Part shown: positions 7,788 through 16,509 of the stretch, piece by piece
How the letters are laid out: each line of letters begins with the position of its first letter
Position numbering within the stretch: the stretch's first letter is position 1
NCBI GenBank assembly: GCA_023664735.1
Contig: JAMPFB010000016.1
Location: 1-35,719, forward strand
Reading direction: 5' to 3'
Source: Robinsoniella sp.
GTDB taxonomy: Bacteria; Bacillota; Clostridia; Lachnospirales; Lachnospiraceae
DNA length: 35,719 nucleotides
The notes under the pieces: model-generated
What the model saw: the letters and a program-made list of their open reading frames with translations, nothing else
Told to the model about the DNA's origin: nothing
Database searches by the model: none
Translations under genes and position numbers: made by a program

Positions 7788-7828
7788 GGCGGTATAACCC
7801 AATTACAAGAGAGTGATACCGTCTTTTC
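7788..7828 (+). terminator. Weak candidate terminator downstream of the XRE gene
   Basis: GGCGGTAT (7788-7795) and ATACCGTC (7816-7823) form an 8-bp stem with one G-T pair and a 20-base loop, followed by TTTTCC. It could end XRE transcription. It also lies just beyond the 3' end of the minus-strand recombinase remnant and could be part of the former element end. Confidence 0.3.
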
Positions 7829-7843
7829 CTGTCCTTATGCGTC

Positions 7844-8150
7844 TTACCGTTGAGATTGTGTATCAGAAAGGAAATTGATTTCCTCAACAAAGTTGAAAAC
7901 AATATCTACTTTCTGCGCCCGTTTCCCGTCCACCTTTTCCGGCGCATGGACTATGATTTTCTTGATAAATTCATTGACGATTGTGAGAGTAAGCTCCTTT
8001 ATCCCCACATACTTGCGGATAATTGCGGAAAATCTGTAAAGTCGCTCATATTCTGTTCGTAGGTATCGACTTCCCTCTGTTCGGATTTGACCTTTTCTTC
8101 CAGTTCCCACTGTTCCACTTTATTTCTCCACATATCCATAAAATTGTTAC
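7844..8150 (-). pseudogene. Frameshifted C-terminal remnant of a large serine recombinase
   Basis: The minus-strand reading ends with LTLTIVNEFIKKIIVHAPEK, then VDGKRAQKVDIVFNFVEEI, which is the C-terminal (DUF4368-type) region of large serine recombinases found on Clostridial conjugative transposons. Going upstream, the expected charged coiled-coil sequence (ELEEKVKSEQREVDTYEQN) is present but in another frame, with the switch around 8020-8045. The N-terminal catalytic serine domain and the zinc ribbon are gone. It is therefore a decayed tail, not a working enzyme. It marks the former presence of an integrated element next to the toxin-antitoxin genes. Confidence 0.7.
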
Positions 8151-8164
8151 TTTTAGAGACTTTT

Positions 8165-8500
8165 TTATACCGAAAAAATTGTATATTTCATAAGTTCATT
8201 ATCAATATCTCTTCCTGCATATATAACCCGGATTACTGTCACAAGTGCAGCCACTTTATCAGGAATATAAAATACAAGATAATTGTCAACAGGCATTACC
8301 CGAAGTCCTTTTGCTTTCCAAGGTTCTTTTTCATATTGTCTGAATTTCTCCGGGAAATTTTCAAGCCCTATAATATGTCTCTCCAGTCTGTCAAGCAGCC
8401 CTGCCGCATTTTCTAAAGATTGCAATTCAAAAGCGATATACTCATAAATACCTCTCAAATCGGCATCAGCTTGTTCCGTAATAGCCACTTCATAAATCAT
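8165..8500 (-). CDS. RelE/ParE-family type II toxin
   Basis: A 111-residue protein matching the RelE/ParE toxin fold. It has an N-terminal YEVAITEQADADLRGIYEYI helix pair, then LENFPEKFRQYE, the core GLRVMPVDNYLVFYIPD and the closing VTVIRVIYAGRDI strand. RelE members cleave ribosome-bound mRNA and ParE members poison gyrase; sequence alone does not settle which. The start codon overlaps the stop of the antitoxin gene by four bases (ATGA), so the pair is translationally coupled, antitoxin first. It lies beside recombinase debris, consistent with a mobile addiction module left behind. The gene appears intact. Confidence 0.85.
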   Translation of the reverse strand: MIYEVAITEQADADLRGIYEYIAFELQSLENAAGLLDRLERHIIGLENFPEKFRQYEKEPWKAKGLRVMPVDNYLVFYIPDKVAALVTVIRVIYAGRDIDNELMKYTIFSV

Positions 8501-8805
8501 ATCCTGTAATCCCTGCGCATATCTGCAAATGCTTGTTTTGCAGGCTTTGTTTTTCCTTCAATCATGTCTGCATACCCTTTCTCAAGTTCCGCATTCAATT
8601 CCGTTTCTGAAAGTTCTGTTATATTGACAGGCTTTGTTCTTGGTATCTTTACATCAAAAGGAAGTCCTCTGTTTAAAATAATCTGCTTATAAAACATATT
8701 GATTGCACTGGATACCGGGATGCCAAGTGTTGATAAAATAGACTCTGCCTGTTCTTTTACATCTGGTTCTATTCTTGCGTACAAATTAGCTGTTTTAGCT
8801 GCCAT
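8497..8805 (-). CDS. RelB/DinJ-family antitoxin
   Basis: A 102-residue antitoxin with an N-terminal ribbon-helix-helix DNA-binding region (ANLYARIEPDVKEQAESIL, then LGIPVSSAINMFYKQIIL), typical of RelB/DinJ. A charged C-terminal part would wrap the toxin. A longer in-frame ATG exists at 8877, but AGGAGAG sits correctly ahead of the ATG at 8805, and a promoter lies between the two, so 8805 is the start. It should repress its own promoter together with the toxin. The operator candidate GTACTATTTTGTAC (8840-8853) overlaps that promoter. Confidence 0.87.
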   Translation of the reverse strand: MAAKTANLYARIEPDVKEQAESILSTLGIPVSSAINMFYKQIILNRGLPFDVKIPRTKPVNITELSETELNAELEKGYADMIEGKTKPAKQAFADMRRDYRI

Positions 8806-8836
8806 TATTTCATCTCTCCTTTTCAAAATATATTTT

Positions 8837-8865
8837 ATTGTACTATTTTGTACGCACAAAAGCAA
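8837..8865 (-). promoter_or_regulatory. Toxin-antitoxin promoter with embedded operator-like inverted repeat
   Basis: On the minus strand: TTGCTT (8860-8865), a 17-base spacer and TACAAT (8837-8842). GTAC-N6-GTAC (8840-8853) lies within the spacer and -10 area, a plausible site for the ribbon-helix-helix antitoxin. Confidence 0.5.
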
Positions 8866-8894
8866 TACATATACCAAAATATTTTATAATCTAT

Positions 8895-9055
8895 ATAACA
8901 GTTCAGCCATGCATTATTTATAGAAAATCTGAAAAGATTGAACAGAGAACAGATCACCAATGAAAATGATATGTTCCCTGCCCTCTTCCCTGTCCGTCCT
9001 CCAAAGCCCACCCTATACCATGCCAGTTCCCACGTCCGCTTATCCAACTTACCCA
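8895..9055. repeat. Diverged hairpin-element copy between the toxin-antitoxin and PadR genes
   Basis: The left end ATAACAGTTCAGCC (8895-8908) differs by one base from the family terminus. The right half (about 8975-9055) resembles both the window-start copy (CCGTCCTCCAAAGCCC-like block) and the right flank of the 35460-35653 copy (CATGCCAGTTCCCACGTCCG-like block, then TTACCCATAAA). The internal arms no longer pair well and a clear right terminus is missing. No gene is supported in 8806-9161. Confidence 0.5.
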
Positions 9056-9089
9056 TAAAGAGATTCTATTCCTATTCCAACAATTTCTG

Positions 9090-9118
9090 TTGACAAATCC
9101 CTCCAAATCAAGTACAAT
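9090..9118 (+). promoter_or_regulatory. Near-consensus promoter of the padR-hydrolase operon
   Basis: Perfect TTGACA (9090-9095), a 17-base spacer and TACAAT (9113-9118). The in-frame start-like codon at 9090 is part of the -35 box, so translation must begin later, at 9162. Confidence 0.75.
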
Positions 9119-9124
9119 AGGCAC

Positions 9125-9139
9125 GTTACTAATAGTAAC
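9125..9139. promoter_or_regulatory. Probable PadR operator (perfect 15-bp palindrome)
   Basis: GTTACTAATAGTAAC is a perfect palindrome around a central A, placed 6 bases after the -10 box, at or just after the expected transcription start. Location and TACT/AGTA half-sites fit an autorepression site for the PadR protein encoded immediately downstream. Confidence 0.6.
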
Positions 9140-9161
9140 ACAAGAAAGGAAAGGAGTAGAA

Positions 9162-9701
9162 ATGGACAATATTATTCTTGGTCTTTTGCTGTTAAGCAGC
9201 AGAACGATTTATCAACTACGTGAAAGAGTAGCAAAAGGTTTAAATTTAATGTATAGCAACAGTACTGGCAGCATACAGGCGGCTGTGAAAAAGCTGCTGA
9301 ATTGCGGCTACATTCAATATGAAGAAACTGTTGAAAATGGAAAATATAAGAAAATCTATTCTATAACTCAAAGTGGCAAACAGCACTTCTTGGAATGGAT
9401 AAATACGCCAATGCTCATACAAAGCATCAAAAATCCGGAATTAGCAAAGCTTTATTTTATGGGCTTTTCGGAAGAAGAAAACCGTACAGAAATGTTGGAA
9501 AAATATATTTCCCAGTTAAAAGAACAATACCATGTGTTAGATATTATTTGTAAGGACGGAGAAAATATCAACACTCCAAATGAGTACAAAGATATTGGCT
9601 TTTATCAGCTTGCAGCGGCTCGATACGGACGGGATTTTATGATGTTCAATATTGAATGGTATCAAAATCTTTTGAAGGAAATGAGGCATGGTAAAATATG
9701 A
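9162..9701 (+). CDS. PadR-family transcriptional regulator
   Basis: A 179-residue regulator with an N-terminal winged helix: ILGLLLLSSRTIYQLRERV, then GSIQAAVKKLLNCGYIQYEE and the wing with NGKYKKIYSITQSGK. A helical C-terminal dimerisation domain (FMGFSEEENRTEMLEKYISQ) completes the PadR plan. PadR proteins usually repress a neighbouring efflux or detoxification gene until a small molecule binds. The ATG at 9162 follows GGAAAGGAGT. The gene overlaps the downstream hydrolase start by four bases (ATGA), so they are coupled. A consensus promoter and a palindromic operator lie directly upstream, which suggests autorepression. The inducer is unknown. Confidence 0.87.
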   Translation: MDNIILGLLLLSSRTIYQLRERVAKGLNLMYSNSTGSIQAAVKKLLNCGYIQYEETVENGKYKKIYSITQSGKQHFLEWINTPMLIQSIKNPELAKLYFMGFSEEENRTEMLEKYISQLKEQYHVLDIICKDGENINTPNEYKDIGFYQLAAARYGRDFMMFNIEWYQNLLKEMRHGKI

Positions 9702-10504
9702 AACAACTAAAATTAGACAATTCGCCCATCGTCTACTATATCAGCGGAAACGAGCAGAAAGAGTGGGTGCTTTTCCTTCACGCTGCTTTTGTGAATCATA
9801 ATATGTTCAGAACACAGATTGATGATTTTCAAGGAAAATACAACATTCTGACTCTTGATGTAATAGGACACGGAAATTCAACTAGTACAAAAAAGGGTGA
9901 CAGTATAGATAAAATGTCGGGATGGATTAGCGAAATCCTGAAAAAAGAAAGAATCAAGAAGATACATATTGTAGGAATTTCTTTGGGAGCGGTGTTGGCG
10001 CAGGATTTTGCAAATCAGTATCCGAAAGCGGTACAATCACTTGCCTGTTTTGGAGGATATGATATTAACAACTTTGACAGGAAACTTCAGGAGAAAAATG
10101 GCATGTCGCAGATATGTATGATGCTGAAGGCAGTTTTTTCCATTAAATGGTTTGCAAAGTCAAATAAAAAAATATCCGCTTACACGGCACCGGCACAAAC
10201 ACATTTTTATGAGATGAATATTGAATTTCCGAAAAAATCCTTTATGTATTTAGCAGCTTTAAATACTATGGTAAATGTCCGGCAGACAGCCCAAAGAGAA
10301 TATCCTTTGCTGATTGGCTGTGGGAGCCATGATATTCCAATGGAATTATCTGCCATAGAGATGTGGAAGAAAAATGAACCAAAATGTAGTGTGGCTATCT
10401 TTGAAGGCGCAGGGCATTGTGTAAATATGGATGTGCCGCAGCAGTTTCAGAAAGTGCTGGAGGAATTTTGGGCAAACGGAACAGTAATGGATAATTCTAA
10501 ATAG
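9698..10504 (+). CDS. Alpha/beta-fold hydrolase
   Basis: A 268-residue cytoplasmic enzyme of the alpha/beta hydrolase superfamily. The nucleophile elbow is GISLGA with S95. D212 (in CGSHDIPM) and H240 (in GAGHCVNM) complete a catalytic triad in the expected order. The oxyanion-region segment VLFLHAAFVNHNMF replaces the usual HG motif with HA. There is no signal peptide. Substrate is not predictable; esters, lactones or quorum-type molecules are all possible. Being translationally coupled to a PadR regulator behind an operator suggests inducible degradation or modification of a small compound. The stop codon abuts a degenerate hairpin element that starts at 10505. Confidence 0.85.
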   Translation: MKQLKLDNSPIVYYISGNEQKEWVLFLHAAFVNHNMFRTQIDDFQGKYNILTLDVIGHGNSTSTKKGDSIDKMSGWISEILKKERIKKIHIVGISLGAVLAQDFANQYPKAVQSLACFGGYDINNFDRKLQEKNGMSQICMMLKAVFSIKWFAKSNKKISAYTAPAQTHFYEMNIEFPKKSFMYLAALNTMVNVRQTAQREYPLLIGCGSHDIPMELSAIEMWKKNEPKCSVAIFEGAGHCVNMDVPQQFQKVLEEFWANGTVMDNSK

Positions 10505-10640
10505 GTAAAGTTCAGCCCAAAGGAGAAGAGAGGGATTTCCGCAGAGTATGTTTTCTGTATGCAATGCTTTTACTCTATAAAAACACAAAAATTTCCAAAC
10601 TCCACAAAAATCTATGATTTTTATAAAAAAGAGAATAATA
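10505..10640 (+). repeat. Degenerate, half-size hairpin-element copy upstream of the HPr gene
   Basis: GTAAAGTTCAGCCC (10505-10518) is a degenerate terminus. GCAGAGTATGTTTTCT (10541-10556) matches the inner arm of copies A and B (CAGAGCATGTTTTCT) and is followed by the same ACTCTATAAAAACAC core entry. The inner stem persists (TATAAAAA against TTTTTATA near 10617-10625), but the right outer arm is missing. It lies in the leader of the HPr-like gene. Confidence 0.6.
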
Positions 10641-10687
10641 ATAAAAAACAAAGAAGTCAAAGAGAGTGGAGAAAGGAAGTAAAACCT

Positions 10688-10945
10688 ATGAAAGCATTTA
10701 AATATACCATCAGAAATGAAATCGGAATCCATGCACGGCCTGCTGGAAATCTTGTAAAGCAGGCAAAGAAGTTTAAAAGCGCCATTACCATAAAAGGACA
10801 TGGAAAAGCTGCAGAGGCAACAAAGCTGATGGCGCTTATGAGTCTTGGAATAAGGTGTGGGGATAGGATTACGGTATTCGTAGAAGGAGAAGACGAAGAG
10901 CAATGCGTCGAGGATATGAAGGAGTTTTTTGCAGCAAACCTGTAG
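10688..10945 (+). CDS. HPr-family phosphocarrier protein lacking the regulatory serine
   Basis: An 85-residue HPr-like protein. The phosphorylation site is present as H15 in NEIGIHARPAG, so it could accept phosphate from enzyme I. The region that in HPr carries regulatory Ser46 (usually KSIMGVMSLG) reads ATKLMALMSLG here, with K46 and no serine. It should therefore not be a substrate of HPr kinase nor a normal CcpA co-repressor. The ATG at 10688 has AAAGGAAG eight bases upstream; a longer reading from 10559 would run through the repeat and is rejected. No other PTS gene is nearby. It converges with the giant minus-strand gene over a shared terminator. Confidence 0.88.
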   Translation: MKAFKYTIRNEIGIHARPAGNLVKQAKKFKSAITIKGHGKAAEATKLMALMSLGIRCGDRITVFVEGEDEEQCVEDMKEFFAANL

Positions 10946-10967
10946 AGGGTTTTTAAGAAGGAACATG

Positions 10968-11016
10968 AAAAGTCCGAACCGGCAGCCTGATAGCTGCAAA
11001 GGTCCGGACTTTTTTT
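10968..11016. terminator. Bidirectional terminator between the HPr-like gene and the giant ATPase gene
   Basis: AAAAGTCCGAACC pairs with GGTCCGGACTTTT (one mismatch), with an inner GCAGC/GCTGC stem, flanked by an A-run on the left and a T-run on the right. It can serve both converging genes; the minus-strand gene ends at 11015, inside it. Confidence 0.8.
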
Positions 11017-14000
11017 AATATTCTTTTTCCAGATTTTTCTGTGCCGTAGAGAGCATCAGTTTAATACGGTTTAGCTGATTGACTTCGCTGGCGCCGGGGT
11101 CATAGTCAATTGCCACAATATTGGACAATGGATATTGGCGTCTTAATTCTTTGATAACGCCTTTTCCGACTACGTGGTTTGGAAGGCAGCCAAAGGGCTG
11201 CGTACAAACGATATTATTGGTGCCAGTATGGATTAATTCCAACATTTCTCCCGTTAAAAACCATCCTTCTCCAGTCTGATTTCCAATGGAAACAATTGTT
11301 TTTGCATGCTCCACTGTATCATAAATGTTAGCAGGTGGTATAAAATGGGTGCTGTTTTTCATTGCTTTTGCGGCAGCTTTACGGATATATTCCATGGCAT
11401 GGATTCCAAGGCTGGAAATACGGGCAGCTTTTTTGGAGGTTCCTAAATGCTCCGCTTTATATATCTGGTTGTAGAAGCAGTAGAACATAAAGTCCAGTAA
11501 GTCAGGACAAACTGCTTCCGCTCCCTCTGCTTCCAGTAAGTCTACTAAATGGTTGTTAGCAGCAGGCAGGAATTTCACAAGGATTTCCCCAACAATTCCA
11601 ACACGGGGCTTTTTTTCCTCGGTAATAGGAAGGGCATCAAATTCCTCCACGATTTTCCGGCACATTTTTTGAAATGTAAAGAAGGAGGGGTGCTTTCTGC
11701 TTACAAACTCCTTACATTTTTCCGCCCATTTCCGGTGCAGCTCATTGGCGGAGCCGGGAACTGCCTCATAAGGGCGCATACGGTATAAGCAGCGCATAAA
11801 GACATCACCGAAGACTGCTGCATAAACGGCACGAAGCAGCAGGTTTGCATTTAGCTTAAAGCCCGGATTGGTTTCAATGCCTCCTAAATTTAAGGAAATA
11901 ACCGGAATGTGAGCCATATCTGCTTTTTCCAAGGCTCTTCTTATGAAACCGATATAGTTGGTTGCACGACAGCCGCCACCAGTCTGGGACATGACTACGG
12001 CAACCTTATTTAAATCATATTTGCCTGACAGTAAAGCATCCATAATCTGTCCTACTACGATTAAGGAGGGATAGCAGGCATCGTTATTGACATATTTCAG
12101 TCCTACATCCACGGCACGTTTATTATCATTTGGAAGCACTTCAAAATGATAGCCACATGCATTGAAGGCGCTATTCAATATTTCAAAATGGATGGGTGAC
12201 ATTTGGGGGCAGAGAATAGTATAATCTTTTCTCATTTCCTCTGTAAAGGCAACCTTATTGATAGCGCTGGAATGAATCACCCGTTCTTCTTTTGACTGTT
12301 CCTTTACCCGGATGGCAGCAAGGAGAGAACGGATTCGGATTCTTGCCGCACCTAAATTATTTACTTCATCAATTTTTAAGCAGGTGTAGATTTTACCGGA
12401 GCCAGATAAAATATCATTTACCTGATCGGTAGTTACTGCATCCAGACCACAGCCGAAGGAATTTAACTGGATTAAATCCAGATAATCAGTAGTTTTTACA
12501 AAGCTTGCCGCAGCATAAAGGCGGGAGTGGTACATCCACTGGTCTGATACCACCAAGGGGCGTTCCGGCTTTGCCAGATGGGAAACGGAGTCTTCCGTTA
12601 ACACAGCAATATCATAAGAATTGATTAATTCCGGAATGCCATGGTTAATTTCAGGGTCTATGTGATAAGGACGTCCGGCAAGGACAATGCCTCGTTTTCC
12701 CGTCTTTTTCAAATAAGCAATAGTCTCTTCTCCCTTTTTCTTCATATCTTCTCTGGCGGCAGCTAATTCATCCCAACCCATTTGAATTGCCGCCAAAAGT
12801 TCATTTTTGGAAATATGGGAAAAGGTATCTTTTAGACCGGTATAAATGGTATCTACACTTTCAAAGGAGAGAAATGGGTTATCGAACCGGATTTCTCCAC
12901 GGCCTATTTCCTCCACATTATTTTTTATATTTTCTGAATAGGAGGTAACAATGGGGCAGTTATAGTGATTGTTAGCGCCATCTACCTCATTTCTTTCATA
13001 AAAAAGAGCCGGATAAAAAATATAATCAATTCCCTGCTTAATCAGCCAGCTTACATGTCCATGGGCAAGCTTTGCCGGATAACATTCCGATTCGCTTGGA
13101 ATGGACTCGATTCCCAATTCATAAATCTTATGAGTAGAAGAGGGGGAAAGCACTACCTGATATTTTAATTGTGTAAAAAATGTAAACCAGAAGGGATAGT
13201 TCTCATACATATTCAGCACTCTTGGAATGCCTACCCTTCCTCTTTCCGCTTCATCTATAGGCAAAGCCTCATAGCCAAAAATGCGGTTCTGTTTATAATC
13301 ATAAAGGTTGATTACATCCTTTTTTGCCTTTTCCTTTCCCAGCCCTCTTTCGCAGCGGTTGCCGGAAATGAACTGACGTCCTCCGGTAAACTGGTTGATA
13401 GTAAGGCGGCAGTTATTGGTGCAGCCCTTGCATTTTGCCATGCGGGTAGTGAACTCTAACTGATTGATTTTTTCAATGGAAAGCATGGTGGTTTCCGTAA
13501 ATTCACCGGGAGCTACGCTGTTTTCATAGGCTGTCAGCTTTTCATGATACCGTTCTTTTGCAATTAGTGCAGCGCCAAATGCGCCCATGATGCCAGCAAT
13601 ATCGGGGCGGACTGCTTCACAGCCTGCAATTTTTTCAAAGCTTCTAAGAACAGCATCATTATAAAAGGTGCCGCCCTGCACGACAATTTTCTTTCCCAGC
13701 TCGGAAGCATCGGAAACCTTAATGACTTTGAAAAGGGCATTTTTAATAACCGAATAGGCAAGGCCGGCAGAAATATCGGAAACCTCTGCGCCTTCTTTTT
13801 GGGCCTGCTTTACCTTAGAATTCATAAACACAGTACAGCGGGTTCCAAGGTCAATGGGATGCTTGGCAAATAAAGCAGCTGCCGCAAAATCTTGAACGCT
13901 GTAGTTTAAAGACTTGGCAAAGGTTTCAATGAAGGAGCCGCAGCCGGAAGAACAGGCTTCATTGAGCTGAACGCTGTCTACTGTATGATTTTTGATTTTG

Positions 14001-15289
14001 ATACATTTCATATCCTGTCCGCCAATATCCAAAATACAGTCCACGTCCGGGGCAAAAAAGGCAGCAGCATAGTAGTGCGCCACAGTTTCCACTTCACCTT
14101 CGTCTAACAGAAAAGCAGCTTTAATAAGCGCTTCGCCGTATCCGGTAGAGCAGGAGTGCACAATATGAGCCCCCTTTGGTAAAAAGGAATAAATATCCTT
14201 AATGGCATTGATGGAGGTTTGCAGAGGACTTCCGTTATTATTGCTGTAAAAGGAGTAAAGCAGCGTGCCGTCTTCTGCTACTAAAGCAACCTTGGTAGTG
14301 GTGCTTCCTGCGTCAATTCCCAAATAGCAGTTTCCCTTATAGCTTTCTAGCTTTCTTGTTTTTACTTTATGGCCGTTATGACGTGATTTGAAAAGCTCGT
14401 ATTCCGTCTTAGTAGCAAATAAAGGCTCCATACGCTCTACTTCAAATTCCATTTTTATGGGGGCGGTTAATTTTTCCACCATTTCCTTCATGGAAAAAGA
14501 AACCTCTTCTTTTGCATTTAAGGCAGAGCCCATTGCCGCAAATAAGTGGGAATGTCCCGGTGCTATAATATGTTCATCATCCAGCTTCAGTGTGCGGATA
14601 AAAGCCTCCTTTAACTGATCTAAAAAATGAAGGGGACCGCCTAGGAAGGCAACATGTCCGCGAATAGGCTTTCCACAGGCAAGACCACTGATAGTCTGAT
14701 TTACAACCGCCTGAAAAATAGAAGCCGCCAAATCTTCCTTGGTGGCCCCTTCGTTAATCAAAGGCTGAATATCGGATTTTGCAAACACGCCGCAGCGGGC
14801 AGCAATGGTATATAGGGACTGATAGCCCTTGGCATATTCGTTTAAGCCGGAAGCGTCTGTCTGCAGCAGGGAAGCCATCTGGTCGATGAAAGAGCCGGTT
14901 CCGCCTGCACAGATGCCGTTCATCCGCTGTTCCACGTTGCCGCCTTCAAAATAGATGATTTTGGCGTCTTCTCCACCAAGCTCAATGGCAACATCTGTTT
15001 CCGGCGCATAATCAGTCAATGCTGTGGATACTGCAATGACCTCCTGTACGAAAGGCACACCCAGATGGTTAGCGAGAGTTAATCCGCCGGAGCCGGTAAT
15101 CATAGGGTGAAGGATAATGTCCCCTAATGCACCATAGGCTTTTTTTAGCAGATCAGATAAGGTTTCTTTAATGTTTGCAAAATGTCTTTCATAGTCTGAA
15201 AAGACCATCTTGTTATGGTTATCTAAAATGGCGATTTTTACGGTAGTTGAACCAATATCAATGCCCAATGTATAATTGTTTTCAGTCAT
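11015..15289 (-). CDS. Giant acyl-CoA dehydratase activase-related protein: two BadF/HgdC-type ATPase domains fused to DUF2229 and HgdB-like regions
   Basis: A 1,424-residue cytoplasmic Fe-S ATPase. Domain 1 (residues ~6-260) starts [10 protein letters not shown] and has C127 ([11 protein letters not shown]) and C166 (AARCGVFA), the same positions as the cluster cysteines of HgdC. Domain 2 (~322-580) starts [10 protein letters not shown] with C446 ([11 protein letters not shown]) and C485 (GTRCTVFM). Two such domains could hold one [4Fe-4S] cluster between them, as the HgdC dimer does. An extra cysteine set (C620, C623, C627, C646: CKGCTNNC ... RCERG) follows. A DUF2229 region comes next (from ~677; [13 protein letters not shown]). 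The C-terminal ~400 residues resemble a dehydratase/double-cubane subunit ([24 protein letters not shown]). HgdC-like ATPases drive electrons to very low potential; the substrate here is unknown. It has its own promoter and AAGGAAAGG Shine-Dalgarno. Confidence 0.88.
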   Translation of the reverse strand: MTENNYTLGIDIGSTTVKIAILDNHNKMVFSDYERHFANIKETLSDLLKKAYGALGDIILHPMITGSGGLTLANHLGVPFVQEVIAVSTALTDYAPETDVAIELGGEDAKIIYFEGGNVEQRMNGICAGGTGSFIDQMASLLQTDASGLNEYAKGYQSLYTIAARCGVFAKSDIQPLINEGATKEDLAASIFQAVVNQTISGLACGKPIRGHVAFLGGPLHFLDQLKEAFIRTLKLDDEHIIAPGHSHLFAAMGSALNAKEEVSFSMKEMVEKLTAPIKMEFEVERMEPLFATKTEYELFKSRHNGHKVKTRKLESYKGNCYLGIDAGSTTTKVALVAEDGTLLYSFYSNNNGSPLQTSINAIKDIYSFLPKGAHIVHSCSTGYGEALIKAAFLLDEGEVETVAHYYAAAFFAPDVDCILDIGGQDMKCIKIKNHTVDSVQLNEACSSGCGSFIETFAKSLNYSVQDFAAAALFAKHPIDLGTRCTVFMNSKVKQAQKEGAEVSDISAGLAYSVIKNALFKVIKVSDASELGKKIVVQGGTFYNDAVLRSFEKIAGCEAVRPDIAGIMGAFGAALIAKERYHEKLTAYENSVAPGEFTETTMLSIEKINQLEFTTRMAKCKGCTNNCRLTINQFTGGRQFISGNRCERGLGKEKAKKDVINLYDYKQNRIFGYEALPIDEAERGRVGIPRVLNMYENYPFWFTFFTQLKYQVVLSPSSTHKIYELGIESIPSESECYPAKLAHGHVSWLIKQGIDYIFYPALFYERNEVDGANNHYNCPIVTSYSENIKNNVEEIGRGEIRFDNPFLSFESVDTIYTGLKDTFSHISKNELLAAIQMGWDELAAAREDMKKKGEETIAYLKKTGKRGIVLAGRPYHIDPEINHGIPELINSYDIAVLTEDSVSHLAKPERPLVVSDQWMYHSRLYAAASFVKTTDYLDLIQLNSFGCGLDAVTTDQVNDILSGSGKIYTCLKIDEVNNLGAARIRIRSLLAAIRVKEQSKEERVIHSSAINKVAFTEEMRKDYTILCPQMSPIHFEILNSAFNACGYHFEVLPNDNKRAVDVGLKYVNNDACYPSLIVVGQIMDALLSGKYDLNKVAVVMSQTGGGCRATNYIGFIRRALEKADMAHIPVISLNLGGIETNPGFKLNANLLLRAVYAAVFGDVFMRCLYRMRPYEAVPGSANELHRKWAEKCKEFVSRKHPSFFTFQKMCRKIVEEFDALPITEEKKPRVGIVGEILVKFLPAANNHLVDLLEAEGAEAVCPDLLDFMFYCFYNQIYKAEHLGTSKKAARISSLGIHAMEYIRKAAAKAMKNSTHFIPPANIYDTVEHAKTIVSIGNQTGEGWFLTGEMLELIHTGTNNIVCTQPFGCLPNHVVGKGVIKELRRQYPLSNIVAIDYDPGASEVNQLNRIKLMLSTAQKNLEKEY

Positions 15290-15358
15290 ACGCTCGCCCT
15301 TTCCTTGTAAAATTTCATTTCTTATTTATATGTACGACAATACATCGCAACAAGTCAC

Positions 15359-15387
15359 ATTATACGACATGATTTTTGAATGTGCAA
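15359..15387 (-). promoter_or_regulatory. Promoter of the giant ATPase gene
   Basis: On the minus strand: TTGCAC (15382-15387), a 17-base spacer and a perfect TATAAT (15359-15364), about 70 bases before the ATG. A TGTCGTA sequence occurs both at the -10 and about 30 bases downstream, a possible regulator site. Confidence 0.6.
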
Positions 15388-15460
15388 TAAACAAATTTTG
15401 GGCAAATCTAAAAAAAATCTAAAGGAAACATAAGATTTGTAAAAAATCCCAGTCCTTTTA

Positions 15461-15489
15461 TTTACTTTGGACTATCCGCATGATATGAT
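15461..15489 (+). promoter_or_regulatory. Putative promoter for the rhomboid-like/sigma-like gene group
   Basis: TTTACT (15461-15466), a 17-base spacer and TATGAT (15484-15489) with TGA just upstream (extended -10), about 60 bases ahead of the ATG at 15550. Confidence 0.45.
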
Positions 15490-15549
15490 TAAAAGCAATG
15501 ATGGCAGGATAGTATGCTGCAAGAATAAAACAGGAGAGTGATTATTGTT

Positions 15550-16467
15550 ATGTATTTTTTAAATAAATGGGAGAGAAAATGGGGCAAATATGCAATTCCG
15601 AACATTACCATGTATTTGATTATATGTTACGCTTTTGGATATATTCTTCAATGGACAAATTGGTCCTTCTTAGGATATCTTACATTAGACCCCTATGCAA
15701 TTCTCCACGGACAAGTATGGAGGCTCCTTACATGGATTATCGTGCCGCCTTCCGGATTTGACTTTTTTACGCTGATTATGCTTTATTTTTATTACTCCAT
15801 AGGAAGGAGCTTGGAATATGCATGGGGAACCTTCCGTTATAATGTGTATATGATTTCCGGTATATTGTTTACTATTATTGGTGCATTTTTGATGTATGCA
15901 GGCTGTGAGCTGTTTGCTGGCGAGGCATTAGGTGAGGTGGCAGCAGCTTTGGAAGCCTTGGGCGAAAGTGGTGGCGCAGGGGCATTTTATGCTTATGCTT
16001 CCTATAGCTTCAGTACTTATTATATTTGTATGTCCATGTTTTTAGCTTATGCCATTACCTTCCCGGAAATGCAAGTGCTGCTTTTGATGATTATCCCCAT
16101 TAAGGTTAAGGTGCTCGGTGTGATTTATGCCATCATGCTGCTTTATTATGTGATTACGGCAGGACAGGCGGGGATTTTGGGAATTCCTACTCAGGTGGCC
16201 ATTGTATCCACCCTTCTAAATGCCATTATTTTCTTTGTGGTGACTAGAAGAAGCTTCCGTACTCCCAACCAGATAAAAAGGCAGCGGGCTTATAAAAAAC
16301 AAACTGCGAAAATGATGAGCATTACCAAGCACAAATGTGCCATTTGCGGCAGGACAGAGGTGGACAGTCCGGATTTAGAGTTCCGTTTCTGTTCTAAGTG
16401 TCAGGGAAATTATGAATACTGTTCTGAGCATTTATACACCCATAAGCATGTGATGAAGCAGTCCTGA
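15550..16467 (+). CDS. Rhomboid-like integral membrane protein without catalytic residues, with C-terminal zinc ribbon
   Basis: A 305-residue protein with about six membrane segments, then a cytosolic tail with a cysteine-rich motif (CAICGR ... FCSKCQGNYEYCSEH) that should bind zinc. GQVWRLLTWI, followed by a GRSLEYAWGTFRYN segment, closely recalls the loop and helix of rhomboid and derlin-like proteins. However, the rhomboid GxSG nucleophile motif and the partner histidine are not visible, so it is probably a non-proteolytic member. It may act as a membrane chaperone or scaffold, which is inference. A GTG at 15538 would be too near AGGAG (15532-15536); the ATG at 15550 is preferred. The sigma-like gene follows within about 40 bases, so cotranscription is likely. 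Confidence 0.75.
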   Translation: MYFLNKWERKWGKYAIPNITMYLIICYAFGYILQWTNWSFLGYLTLDPYAILHGQVWRLLTWIIVPPSGFDFFTLIMLYFYYSIGRSLEYAWGTFRYNVYMISGILFTIIGAFLMYAGCELFAGEALGEVAAALEALGESGGAGAFYAYASYSFSTYYICMSMFLAYAITFPEMQVLLLMIIPIKVKVLGVIYAIMLLYYVITAGQAGILGIPTQVAIVSTLLNAIIFFVVTRRSFRTPNQIKRQRAYKKQTAKMMSITKHKCAICGRTEVDSPDLEFRFCSKCQGNYEYCSEHLYTHKHVMKQS

Positions 16468-16509
16468 CAGGAACCGTTGACAAAAAATATTTGTAAGGAA
16501 AAAGAAAAA

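Noticed and set aside
10559..10687. N-terminal extension of the HPr-like protein
   Set aside because: The extension is translated from the degenerate hairpin element; the ATG at 10688 has a proper ribosome binding site and puts the histidine at position 15.
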